Source of the DNA: Chitinophagaceae bacterium
GTDB lineage: Bacteria; Bacteroidota; Bacteroidia; Chitinophagales; Chitinophagaceae
Assembly: GCA_025450235.1 (NCBI GenBank)
Contig: JANWHX010000328.1
Location: 1-43,973 of the forward strand
DNA length: 43,973 bases
Reading direction: 5' to 3'
The notes below the pieces were generated by a model. That model saw only the letters and a program-made list of their open reading frames with translations, was not told where the DNA came from and made no database searches. Position numbers and translations under genes: made by a program. Of this stretch, positions 21,036-29,852 are shown piece after piece. Each line of letters begins with the position of its first letter. The first letter of the stretch is position 1.

Positions 21036-21536
21036 TTACATTTTTTCATCCGCACTGGGTCCGTACATTCCCGGAACGGGCACATCCAATAATCGCAAGT
21101 AAACAGACAACTGTCCCCGGTGATGTATCGTATGGCTCAGCGCCCATGCCCTGATCGAAATTTTTTTTGGTGTGCTGAACATCACCTGCTGTCCCCGTCT
21201 CACCGTCCAGTTCTTACTGAAATCATCATCCGTCATTGATGAAAGATCAACGACAGCTTTATCAAGTGTAGTTTGAAATATTTGAATCAACTCTTCGGTA
21301 GAATCAGCAATGCGTGGCTGAAAATTAAAATCCTTCATGAAATCAAAGTCATCAATCCGTATGATGTCAGAAACCCAGTGGTTGATTTCCGCTACATGCG
21401 TAGCCAGCCTGCCAACCGTCATTGATTTTTCATGCGGCTGCCAGTCTCTTTTTTCAAGAGGAACTTTTTCGAGCATCTTGCGGGTTAAAGAACTTTCGAA
21501 TTTCAACTCGGCAATAAATGCATCCTTAATAGCCAT
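21036..21536 (-). CDS. DinB-family protein
   Basis: ALSHTIHHRGQLSVYLRLLDVPVPGMYGPSADE typical DinB/YfiT C-terminus; internal Met start. Confidence 0.88.
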   Translation of the reverse strand: MAIKDAFIAELKFESSLTRKMLEKVPLEKRDWQPHEKSMTVGRLATHVAEINHWVSDIIRIDDFDFMKDFNFQPRIADSTEELIQIFQTTLDKAVVDLSSMTDDDFSKNWTVRRGQQVMFSTPKKISIRAWALSHTIHHRGQLSVYLRLLDVPVPGMYGPSADEKM

Positions 21537-21564
21537 AGCAGTGAATTGTATTTTAGAGTAAAAA

Positions 21565-22287
21565 TCAGTTTTTATCATCTTCGTCCCTCATCCCGATGAT
21601 CTTTTGTTCCAGTTCATGTTTTTCTTCCTCCGGATGTTCCATCCGGTGAACCGCATCTTTCTTCTTAAAAATCCTCCACAATTGTACAATGGCAGTAATA
21701 GCAAAAATGCCTCCGATCACCCAATTGAGTATGTTTTGATTACTGCTGATCTTTTTGGCAATGAGTTGTCCCCCGAAAATAAAAAGACAATTACCCGCAA
21801 AAGTACCTAAGCCAATACCAATAATATAAACATTGTAATGATCCTGCCGTGGCAACAGTATTTTTTTGGTAAATAAGATCGTGCTCCAGCCAAACCAAAA
21901 AGGAATCTGTATAGGATTTACAGCACTCATCACAAGACCCAAAACAAAATGAGGTAAGGTCGATTTGCTAAGGATAGCATTTTCAGATTCCGAAGGGTGC
22001 CAGGCGGCGTAAAAGCTGGAAATTGCCAATGCCAACACAATAGCCAAAGTAACCCATTCCAGGATCTTAAAGATCTTTTCCTGTTTCCTGACCCAATCCA
22101 TAGCGACCAATGAAAGTCTGACATAAATGATCTCGGCCAGCAATGAGCCCGCGGAAAAAAGCATGGCGGCTCTTATTCCATCACTCACCGATATCTGCAT
22201 GGCGGCCACATTTAACGTGCCAAGTGGTAAAGACCCAAGAAAGCTGACAAGCATCCCTGTAAAAAATATCTTCCACAAATGTCGCAT
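21565..22287 (-). CDS. LysE-family translocator
   Basis: GMLVSFLGSLPLGTLNVAAMQISVSDGIRAAMLFSAGSLLAEIIYVR. Confidence 0.8.
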   Translation of the reverse strand: MRHLWKIFFTGMLVSFLGSLPLGTLNVAAMQISVSDGIRAAMLFSAGSLLAEIIYVRLSLVAMDWVRKQEKIFKILEWVTLAIVLALAISSFYAAWHPSESENAILSKSTLPHFVLGLVMSAVNPIQIPFWFGWSTILFTKKILLPRQDHYNVYIIGIGLGTFAGNCLFIFGGQLIAKKISSNQNILNWVIGGIFAITAIVQLWRIFKKKDAVHRMEHPEEEKHELEQKIIGMRDEDDKN

Positions 22288-22340
22288 GAAACGAAAATAC
22301 GAGAAAGAGGTCAGAAGTCTGAGGGGTCTGTCGCCTGCCA

Positions 22341-23384
22341 CTAGTCAAATTTCTCGAGCAGCTTAAAATGTTTATTAGCTTCTTTGAGGAATCTTCTGCC
22401 TTTCCAAAACGACCAGTAAGGTGTTCCGTTCTTATGATTATAACGGCTGATCCGGTATAACGCTTTCCAGTGTTTTAAAATGGTGCCATATGCCTTCCAG
22501 ATACTCATATTGCAATCATAAATATGATTTGGTTCGGCGCCGGCTCCATTAAATTCAAGTATCGAAAAATTTCTTCCCTGTTTTAAATCTTCAATAGACG
22601 TTGTTTTGATGTCGTAACGTCCATAAAAAAACTTCCTGTTATAATGACTCAGCTCATCAAATACTTTATGCAGGTTCTCGTCAATCTCGTTATGTAAATT
22701 GGTGAAATGAGCCCCGCGGTTGTGGTTGCCGGCATATGACAAGTAGAATATTTCGTCTTTTGGAATGACCCGTTCAAAACGATGACCATGGCGATGCTTC
22801 ATTTCTTCAAATCTGAATTTCGCGCGGGGATGTTTTTGAATAAGCTGTTCCAGCGTCGATTGACCATCCCCTTTTACATGCAGCAGTTCTTTATGAATAA
22901 AACCACTTACAGTTCCTTTTTCTTCACCGGGATACCGGTAATAAAAAACACTTACCTCTACGGGCAGATCGACAAGATCCTGCACTATATATTCGACTGG
23001 TATCCTTTCATGGTACTTATGCAACTGCTCTTCATTCTCTATTTTACGAAACAGGATCCCTTTCATTCCCACATCGGGTTTTACAACAAAGGGGTACCTG
23101 AAACCAGCTTCACTGACCCTCTTTAAAACTTCGTTGAAAGGGAGATCATGCATTATATAAATCGTACGTGGATATAAATGAGGGGGCAACTGATCATACA
23201 TTTCTTTTTTTCCCTCCCCATGAAACCCCCCAAAAGTGATGGTTGGATTTGAGGAGCTGAAAAACCAGAATGATCGGCTCCTGAGAGAATGCCAAAGCCA
23301 TACAAAACCAAGAGGAAAATAAAGGACATACATGTGCCAGAGTTCCCAGTTCGTCAGTCGCTGAATGAATTTCTTTATAGTCAT
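22341..23384 (-). CDS. ATP-grasp-like protein (D-Ala-D-Ala ligase-like)
   Basis: FVVKPDVGMKGILFRKIENEEQL, YIVQDLVDLPVEVSVFYYRYPGE, FSILEFNGAGAEPNHIYD resemble ATP-grasp motifs. Confidence 0.65.
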   Translation of the reverse strand: MTIKKFIQRLTNWELWHMYVLYFPLGFVWLWHSLRSRSFWFFSSSNPTITFGGFHGEGKKEMYDQLPPHLYPRTIYIMHDLPFNEVLKRVSEAGFRYPFVVKPDVGMKGILFRKIENEEQLHKYHERIPVEYIVQDLVDLPVEVSVFYYRYPGEEKGTVSGFIHKELLHVKGDGQSTLEQLIQKHPRAKFRFEEMKHRHGHRFERVIPKDEIFYLSYAGNHNRGAHFTNLHNEIDENLHKVFDELSHYNRKFFYGRYDIKTTSIEDLKQGRNFSILEFNGAGAEPNHIYDCNMSIWKAYGTILKHWKALYRISRYNHKNGTPYWSFWKGRRFLKEANKHFKLLEKFD

Positions 23385-23401
23385 TTATTGTTGGCAAAAA
23401 T

Positions 23402-23810
23402 AAGCACGGATTATGACGATTAAAAATAATCACGGATTATGAGGATTAAAACGATTTCGCTGACATAATCACGGATCATGACGATTAAAAAAAGATTTCG
23501 CTGATATGTCGCTCATTGAAAACGCAAGTCTTATAAATCAAAACAAGACATCTGCCAGCTTTTAGACGTCCCTGCAATCCAGAGCACGGATTGTGAGATT
23601 AAAAAGATTTCGCTGATAGGTCGCTCATTGAAAACGCAAGTTTTATAAATCAAAACAAGACATCTGTCAGCTTTTAGACGTCAGTGCAATCCAGAGCACG
23701 GATTGTGAGATTAAAAAGATTTCGCTGATAGGGCGCCTATTGAAAATGCAAGTTATATAACCCAGAATAAGACCATCTACCCGCTTCTAGACATCCGTGA
23801 AATCCAAATT
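23402..23810. repeat. Tandem repeat array: short CACGGATtATGACGATTAAAA units followed by three ~112-115 bp units
   Basis: CACGGA occurrences with spacing 115 bp (23470 to 23585) and 112 bp (23585 to 23697); shared blocks GATTTCGCTGATA, CATTGAAAAYGCAAGT, CTAGAC/TTAGAC. Confidence 0.9.
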
Positions 23811-23861
23811 TCTAATCCTCCAATCCGCGATATTCTTTAGATTTGAAACAAATTTTATTAC

Positions 23862-24641
23862 ATGCATGTTCCTACTATGGCTGAATTATCAGCCAGCGGA
23901 CAGCAACCCGAAGTTTTATTCTGGGTAGGTTGTGCCGGGAGTTTTGATCAACGGGCACAAAAGATCACAAGGGCATTTGCCACTATCCTTAACAAGACTG
24001 GAATCAGTTATGCCATATTGGGAAGAGAAGAAATGTGTAACGGTGATCCCGCCCGCCGGGCAGGCAATGAATTCATGTTCCAGATGATGGCGTACCAAAA
24101 TATCCAGGTCCTCAATAATTACGGTATAAAAAAGATTGTGACTGCCTGCCCGCATTGCTTCAACATTTTGAAAAATGAGTATCCGGAGCTGGGGGGCAAC
24201 TATGAGGTCATTCATCACACGGTTTTCCTGCAACAACTGATCGATGAAGGAAAAATAAAATTGAAAGAAGGCGGTTCATTCAAAGGAAAACGCATCACGT
24301 ACCATGATAGCTGTTATCTGGGTCGTGGTAATGACATATATGAAGCTCCGCGAAAAGTATTGGAAATTCTGGATGCAGAGTTGGTAGAAATGAAACGTTG
24401 CCGCAGCAATGGATTATGTTGCGGGGCCGGTGGGGCGCAGATGTTCAAGGAAGAAGAAAAAGGGACTACACGTGTCAACTTTGAAAGGACCAATGAAGCC
24501 ATATCCACCGGCTCTGAAGTCATTGCCGCCGCCTGTCCATTTTGCAATACCATGCTTACTGATGGCGTGAAGAACGCTGAAAAAGAAGAAAGCGTGAAAG
24601 TGATGGATGTTGCAGAACTGATAGCACAATCAATAGAATGA
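23862..24641 (+). CDS. (Fe-S)-binding CCG-domain protein (HdrB/GlcF/LutA-like)
   Basis: Cysteine-rich CCG motifs: CPHCFNILKNEYP..., SNGLCCGAGGAQMF, CPFCNTMLTDG; GDPARRAGNE. Confidence 0.9.
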   Translation: MHVPTMAELSASGQQPEVLFWVGCAGSFDQRAQKITRAFATILNKTGISYAILGREEMCNGDPARRAGNEFMFQMMAYQNIQVLNNYGIKKIVTACPHCFNILKNEYPELGGNYEVIHHTVFLQQLIDEGKIKLKEGGSFKGKRITYHDSCYLGRGNDIYEAPRKVLEILDAELVEMKRCRSNGLCCGAGGAQMFKEEEKGTTRVNFERTNEAISTGSEVIAAACPFCNTMLTDGVKNAEKEESVKVMDVAELIAQSIE

Positions 24642-24823
24642 ATATACATCACGCCGACGGAGATTATAGGTTCCAGTTTTCATCAATCACGTAATTCAAC
24701 CGCTCCACAGGGAACGAATGTTTTCCGTTCATCACTGGAGTATGTCCAATGTGCCAAAGTAGCATTCTCGTTTTCTTGCCGGGTATCAGTCATTCAATTC
24801 ATTTTCTGACGTAATTTAGCCGG

Positions 24824-25339
24824 ATGAACCTTGAATATAAATACCTTCTTGACGGTAATTTTCATGCGGATTCGCGGGTGTGGATCTATCAGTGCAACCG
24901 GCTATTTAGCGTGACTGAAGCTTTGGAAATCGAAGAGTTATTAAAAGAATTTACCATGCAATGGAAAAGTCATGGCACACCGGTGAAAGGTGAAGCTCAT
25001 CTTTTTTTCGGCCAGTTCATCGTTTTAATTGCTGATGAAACGGCAACCGGAGTCAGTGGCTGCAGCACGGATAGCTCTGTAAGATTGATAAAGGATATCG
25101 ATCAACGGTTTGATGTAAATATGTTTGACAGAACGACGCTTGCTTTTTTTGTTGAAGACAAAGTACAATTATTGCCCATGAGTCAATTGCAATATGCCTT
25201 TGACAACGGGTTTATAAATGCAGAAACCCTGTATTTTAATAATCTTGTGCAATCGAAGGAAGAATTAGAAAGCAAGTGGATTGTTCCGATAAAAGATAGC
25301 TGGCTTAGAAGCCGCATTAAATTGAATGTTGAAGGTTGA
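24824..25339 (+). CDS. Conserved hypothetical protein
   Basis: 171-aa ORF with AT-rich upstream region; GVSGCSTDSSVRLIKDIDQRFDVNMFDRTTLAFF; resembles a widespread Bacteroidetes uncharacterised family. Confidence 0.75.
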   Translation: MNLEYKYLLDGNFHADSRVWIYQCNRLFSVTEALEIEELLKEFTMQWKSHGTPVKGEAHLFFGQFIVLIADETATGVSGCSTDSSVRLIKDIDQRFDVNMFDRTTLAFFVEDKVQLLPMSQLQYAFDNGFINAETLYFNNLVQSKEELESKWIVPIKDSWLRSRIKLNVEG

Positions 25340-25374
25340 TTCGAGGGTGTTTCGTACATTAGACCATAACCATA

Positions 25375-25470
25375 GGTCGTGTCAGACCGGGATATAAGGG
25401 TCGTGTCGGACCGAGATATAAGGGTCGTGTCAGACCGGAACGCAAAGGTCGTGTCAGACCGAGACGGTCA
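25375..25470. repeat. Four tandem 24-bp units GGTCGTGTCAGACCGRGATATAAG
   Basis: Units at 25375, 25399, 25423, 25447; each contains the inverted GGTC...GACC core. Confidence 0.95.
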
Positions 25471-25481
25471 GACACTGACAA

Positions 25482-25554
25482 GCGGCAGTAGCTCAGTTGG
25501 TAGAGCATTAGCTTCCCAAGCTAAGGGTCGAGGGTTCGAATCCCTTTTGCCGCT
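25482..25554 (+). tRNA. tRNA-Gly(CCC)
   Basis: GCGGCAGTAGCTCAGTTGGTAGAGCATTAGCTTCCCAAGCTAAGGGTCGAGGGTTCGAATCCCTTTTGCCGCT; full cloverleaf, anticodon CCC in loop TTCCCAA. Confidence 0.93.
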
Positions 25555-25619
25555 CACCTGGTAGTCCGCCGCGGCGGATCCCAAGCTGTAGGTAGCGGGT
25601 TCGAGTCCCGTCTTCCGCT
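25552..25619 (+). pseudogene. Degenerate tRNA-Gly copy (D-arm to 3' end) disrupted by a palindrome
   Basis: GCTCACCTGGTAG (D-arm-like), TCCGCCGCGGCGGA palindrome, TCCCAAGCT (anticodon loop), intact T-arm and 3' acceptor strand GCGGGTTCGAGTCCCGTCTTCCGCT. Confidence 0.75.
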
Positions 25620-25630
25620 CATCTTAATCA

Positions 25631-28051
25631 CTATTTTTTCAATGAAGAAAAAGCCTGGCTATTCTTCCCCAATTTCGTAAAGTTATATCCAACCGTGACC
25701 CGGAAATTCCTTGTATTGGTTGAGTTGAAGCTTTCCAAGTAATAATTAGTTCCGTATGTAACGTTTCTGTTACGTTGCGGTGCAAAAATATCAATAAGAT
25801 TACACGTCAGAGTTAGCCTTCTTGCGAAGAATTTTCTTTGAATACCTGTATTCATACTCCAGTTCCACCTGGCATAACCCTGTGGATTGGCAAAACGATT
25901 AAATGCAAAGCTGGCGGTGAAATTCCACACATCTCTTGGGGTAAAGGTCGAATTGATATTGGACGTGAAAGATCCACCATTGCGATACCGGTTATACGTC
26001 CGGTCAAAGGCGCTGTATTGATTGAATGTGTAACTAGCGCTGATATTAGTACGGAATTTCTTCGTAATGGCCATACCACTCCATGTGCTCACCTCGTACT
26101 CTCTTCGACCGCTGATATTTTCCCAGGTGATCTGCGTTTTGCCATCCGGCAATAGTGTTCTGACACGACTGAAAATATCCTTTACTATATTATACCCTAT
26201 TCCAAGATTGACATAGTATTTTGGAATTGTCCTGCCTATAACAAAGTCAAAATTGTCGGCAGTTGAAGCTTCCAGTTTTTCATTACCAAAACGGATATTG
26301 TACGGATCAGAAAAATCGATCGTGGGATTCAATTCATTGATACCGGGCCGGCGGATACTGCGACGATAGGCCAAAGTAAGGTTCAATTTATCCTGCCAGT
26401 TTTTATTGATATTGACAAACGGCAACCAGGTCCAGTATCTATTTTTTGCATCCTTGTCATCTTTGATTAATTCAAACCAGATTTGCGTTTGTTCGGCGCT
26501 GATGCCGGCAGTAGCGCTGAAGTTAGTGGCTATAATTTGTTTTACAGATGAGCGAAAATTAATTACAGTCTGATGAAACAGAAAGTCATTGCTTAGCAGC
26601 GCTGATGGAACGAAAATGGATTCTGGTTTTTTCAGATAACTTGCTTCTACCTGCACATCACTATTGTTTCGCAAATAATTGGTACCGAGCGTGAAAAATG
26701 TTTTTTTATTAGACAACGGTTTGGTATAGTCAACCCTGAGATTATACCCATCATATTTGTTGTTGGTTATTTGTTGCTGGGTTGAATCAATGCCATTAGG
26801 CGTATGGTCAGGATAAAAAAATCGTTGATAAAAATCGCGGTCACTGTTGTTCACTGACACATTTGAGGATACGATGACCCGCAACTGTTCCCCCGGAGTT
26901 CTTGTCTTAAGTAAATAAGACAGGCTCAATGAACCGTTGTGACTATTGGCAGGGCTTCGAATCAGCCTGTCACTCAACCGGTAAATTTCTCCATCTCTGT
27001 TGATATTGGTGTATTCAGTAAGGCTTTCGCTATTATTGTCGGCTGAATTTATCTGCAGCACCACATTAACTGAATTGAATCTGTTCAGATCATAGTCCAT
27101 ATTCACCCGGAAATTGGGACGGAACCCTTTGCTCACATTACCACTCCGGGTATTGAAATAATTTGTCGAGTCGGGATAAATATTATTTCGGTAAGAATAG
27201 CCATTACCTTCAAAGTGATTGTAACTCGTGCCGGTATTAACACTTATAGCGAATCCCTGTTTACGATAGGTATAGTTTCCGTTCACGCTTACCTCGCCTC
27301 TTGTGCCTGCCGAAACACCGATTCTGCCGGTTTTGCCCACTTTGCCTTTTTTTGTCACGATATTAATAACGCCCCCCGGTTCATTCGCATATTGAGGGGG
27401 CGGATTGGTCATTACTTCGATCTTTTCAATAGAACTCCCAGGTATTGACTCAAGGAGATCCTGCAATTGCTGAAGGTTTAATTCAACCGGCTTATCGTCA
27501 ATTAATATTTTCGGTTCCTTACCTCTTACGGTTATTTTTCCGTCCGGATCCCTAGTGACGAGTGGCACACTTGCTAAGAGTTCGCTTGCATTGCTTCCGG
27601 CGCTCAGGGCGGATTCTGCAGCATTGAATGTGATGTTGCCATCTTTTGATTGTATCAATGGCTTTTCTGCATACACAATTATCTCCCTAAGGTTCTCTGA
27701 ATTCTTTGGTTTCAAAATAATGTCGCTGAAATTAAAATCTGCCCGTTCAGCCCGAAAATTAATACTGTCGATGATCAACGGCTGAAGTCCAACGTAGCTA
27801 ATACGTAGCCGATAGTGGCCATAAGCAATACCATGAATTGAAAAGCCTCCGTCTTTATCGGTAAGCACAGATTGTCTTTGCAATGAATCGGCTATTAAAA
27901 TAATTTCAGCTGCAGCGCCTTCAAGCGGCTTTTTCCTTTCATCTGCAGCATTCCCGGTGAGAATCCCAGGAGCAGGTTTATCTTGCCCTGAAACAATTAT
28001 GACAAATAGAGCGGCCCCTAATAAACAAACTATCCTTTTCAACATCTGCAT
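25631..28051 (-). CDS. TonB-dependent receptor-like outer membrane beta-barrel protein
   Basis: Carboxypeptidase-like N-terminal domain, plug-like VRGKEPKILIDDKPVELNLQQLQDLLESIPGSSIEKIEVMTNPPPQYANEPGGVINIVTKK, long beta-barrel. Confidence 0.92.
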   Translation of the reverse strand: MQMLKRIVCLLGAALFVIIVSGQDKPAPGILTGNAADERKKPLEGAAAEIILIADSLQRQSVLTDKDGGFSIHGIAYGHYRLRISYVGLQPLIIDSINFRAERADFNFSDIILKPKNSENLREIIVYAEKPLIQSKDGNITFNAAESALSAGSNASELLASVPLVTRDPDGKITVRGKEPKILIDDKPVELNLQQLQDLLESIPGSSIEKIEVMTNPPPQYANEPGGVINIVTKKGKVGKTGRIGVSAGTRGEVSVNGNYTYRKQGFAISVNTGTSYNHFEGNGYSYRNNIYPDSTNYFNTRSGNVSKGFRPNFRVNMDYDLNRFNSVNVVLQINSADNNSESLTEYTNINRDGEIYRLSDRLIRSPANSHNGSLSLSYLLKTRTPGEQLRVIVSSNVSVNNSDRDFYQRFFYPDHTPNGIDSTQQQITNNKYDGYNLRVDYTKPLSNKKTFFTLGTNYLRNNSDVQVEASYLKKPESIFVPSALLSNDFLFHQTVINFRSSVKQIIATNFSATAGISAEQTQIWFELIKDDKDAKNRYWTWLPFVNINKNWQDKLNLTLAYRRSIRRPGINELNPTIDFSDPYNIRFGNEKLEASTADNFDFVIGRTIPKYYVNLGIGYNIVKDIFSRVRTLLPDGKTQITWENISGRREYEVSTWSGMAITKKFRTNISASYTFNQYSAFDRTYNRYRNGGSFTSNINSTFTPRDVWNFTASFAFNRFANPQGYARWNWSMNTGIQRKFFARRLTLTCNLIDIFAPQRNRNVTYGTNYYLESFNSTNTRNFRVTVGYNFTKLGKNSQAFSSLKK

Positions 28052-28211
28052 TTAGACGTGCAAAGATACTTTGAACCTGCTAAGAACCTTAAAAACTTTC
28101 ATAAGTCCGGAGGTTCCAATGCTTTGGACCAAATTTCGTCATTCCTAAAAGGCATTTGAACAGGATTCCTTCCCGATGCTGTCATCCTGTCACAATCTTG
28201 ACGGTTTTGGG

Positions 28212-28219
28212 TATATTTG
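28212..28219 (+). promoter_or_regulatory. Candidate Bacteroidetes -7 promoter element (TATATTTG, TAnnTTTG consensus)
   Basis: TATATTTG 36 bp upstream of the miaB ORF; no clean -33 TTTG at canonical spacing. Confidence 0.4.
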
Positions 28220-28254
28220 CATCCCTTACTTGATGAAACAATTAACTATTTTGA

Positions 28255-29691
28255 ATGCTGGATTACGTGACTGATAAGGTACAAGATGAAAGCAGGCAGG
28301 GTGAAGCCTTTGCTCCTTTTGCCGGCGATTTGAACCATTACAAAAAGCGATTCTATATCGAAAGCTATGGCTGCCAGATGAATTTTGCTGACAGTGAAAT
28401 CGTTGCTTCTATTCTGCATAACGAAGGTTTTGGTGCCACGAGGAATATCGGCGAAGCTGACCTGATCTTTATTAATACTTGCTCAATCAGGGAAAAGGCC
28501 GAACAAACGATCCGCAAACGTCTCACTGAATTCCGGAAACTGAAAGTACAAAAAAAAGATATGCTGGTCGGCGTGCTTGGGTGCATGGCGGAGAGGCTTA
28601 AATCGAAGTTTTTAGAAGAAGAGAAACTGGTTGACATAGTGGTTGGTCCGGATGCCTATCGAAGTTTACCCGGGCTGGTGGCGGAAGCAGAAGGAGGACA
28701 AAAGGCGGTAAATGTTTTGCTGAGTCGCGAAGAAACATATGCCGACATATCACCCGTACGTATCGACAGCAATGGAGTGTCTGCCTTTGTCAGTATCATG
28801 AGAGGATGTAACAATATGTGTTCATTCTGCGTAGTGCCATTTACAAGGGGAAGAGAAAGAAGCCGCGACCCGGACAGTATCATTAAAGAATGTCGTGATC
28901 TCTTTGAGCAAGGGTATAAAGAGGTGACGTTGCTGGGGCAGAATGTGGATAGTTATTATTATCAACCGGCAGTCGACAGTCCGCAGTCGGCAGTCAGCGG
29001 TCCGATCACATTTTCAAAATTATTGGAACGCGTAGCATTAATCTCTCCGATTCTTCGAGTGCGTTTTTCTACATCTCATCCAAAAGATATAACGGATGAT
29101 GTATTGCACACAATGGCGAAGTATGAGAACATCTGCAAATACATTCACCTTCCTGTCCAAAGCGGGTCAACAAGAATATTGCAATTGATGAACCGTACTT
29201 ATACAAGAGAATGGTATATGGCAAAGGTAGATCGTATCCGGCAGATAATGCCCGATTGCGGGATCAGTTCCGATATTATCACCGGTTTCTGTACAGAAGA
29301 AGAACAGGACCATAACGACACTCTGGATATTATGGAATACAGCCGGTACGACTTCAGTTATATGTTTTTTTATAGTGAAAGACCGGGCACACTGGCACAA
29401 AAGCGATATAAAGATGATATTCCGGAAGAAGTAAAGAAGAAACGGCTCGTTGAAATTGTGGACGCGCAAAACAGGCTTTCATTAGCAAGTAATAAAAAAG
29501 ACATCGGAAAAAGTTTTAAAGTCCTGATAGAAGGCGACAGCAAGCGAAGCGAAAAGAACTGGACGGGAAGAACATCACAAAACAAAGTGATCGTTTTTCC
29601 TAAAGAGAATTATGAACTTAAGAAAGGTGATTATGTTACAGTGAGGGTGAAGGATTGTACACAGGCGACCCTTCTGGGCGAAATAGCATGA
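28255..29691 (+). CDS. miaB: tRNA-2-methylthio-N6-dimethylallyladenosine synthase
   Basis: UPF0004 N-terminus [19 protein letters not shown], radical-SAM motif [24 protein letters not shown]-terminal TRAM domain. Confidence 0.97.
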   Translation: MLDYVTDKVQDESRQGEAFAPFAGDLNHYKKRFYIESYGCQMNFADSEIVASILHNEGFGATRNIGEADLIFINTCSIREKAEQTIRKRLTEFRKLKVQKKDMLVGVLGCMAERLKSKFLEEEKLVDIVVGPDAYRSLPGLVAEAEGGQKAVNVLLSREETYADISPVRIDSNGVSAFVSIMRGCNNMCSFCVVPFTRGRERSRDPDSIIKECRDLFEQGYKEVTLLGQNVDSYYYQPAVDSPQSAVSGPITFSKLLERVALISPILRVRFSTSHPKDITDDVLHTMAKYENICKYIHLPVQSGSTRILQLMNRTYTREWYMAKVDRIRQIMPDCGISSDIITGFCTEEEQDHNDTLDIMEYSRYDFSYMFFYSERPGTLAQKRYKDDIPEEVKKKRLVEIVDAQNRLSLASNKKDIGKSFKVLIEGDSKRSEKNWTGRTSQNKVIVFPKENYELKKGDYVTVRVKDCTQATLLGEIA

Positions 29692-29692
29692 T

Positions 29693-29848
29693 ATGAACAT
29701 ACTGGCAAAATATTTTTTCCTTGCTGTCGGCGTAGTGGCGGCTGCCATTGCAGTTAAAAGTGATAACGTAGCGGCAGGAATTGTGGCAGCAGGAACATTT
29801 ATTTCTTTTGCCATGATGGAAATTGCAGATTTTAAATCAAGGAAGTAA
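29693..29848 (+). CDS. Small (51 aa) predicted membrane protein
   Basis: MNILAKYFFLAVGVVAAAIAVKSDNVAAGIVAAGTFISFAMMEIADFKSRK; immediately after miaB stop; below ORF-track cutoff. Confidence 0.65.
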   Translation: MNILAKYFFLAVGVVAAAIAVKSDNVAAGIVAAGTFISFAMMEIADFKSRK

Positions 29849-29852
29849 ACGA

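Noticed and set aside
23402-23810. Possible CRISPR array
   Set aside because: Period is 112-115 bp with whole units conserved rather than short repeats plus unique spacers; no cas genes in the window.
24048-24064. GCCCGCCGGGC palindrome in the CCG-domain gene
   Set aside because: Encodes the conserved GDPARRAGNE motif, so the palindrome is explained by protein constraint.
25379-25564. 61-aa ORF with 8-aa repeats (VVSDRDIR)
   Set aside because: Arises from the 24-bp DNA repeat being divisible by 3, and it runs through the tRNA gene; not a credible CDS.
29823-29852. Start of the sigma-54 regulator at 29823
   Set aside because: Overlaps the 51-aa ORF; ATG at 29853 (MDIQVIKNRFGIIG) gives the expected N-terminus.
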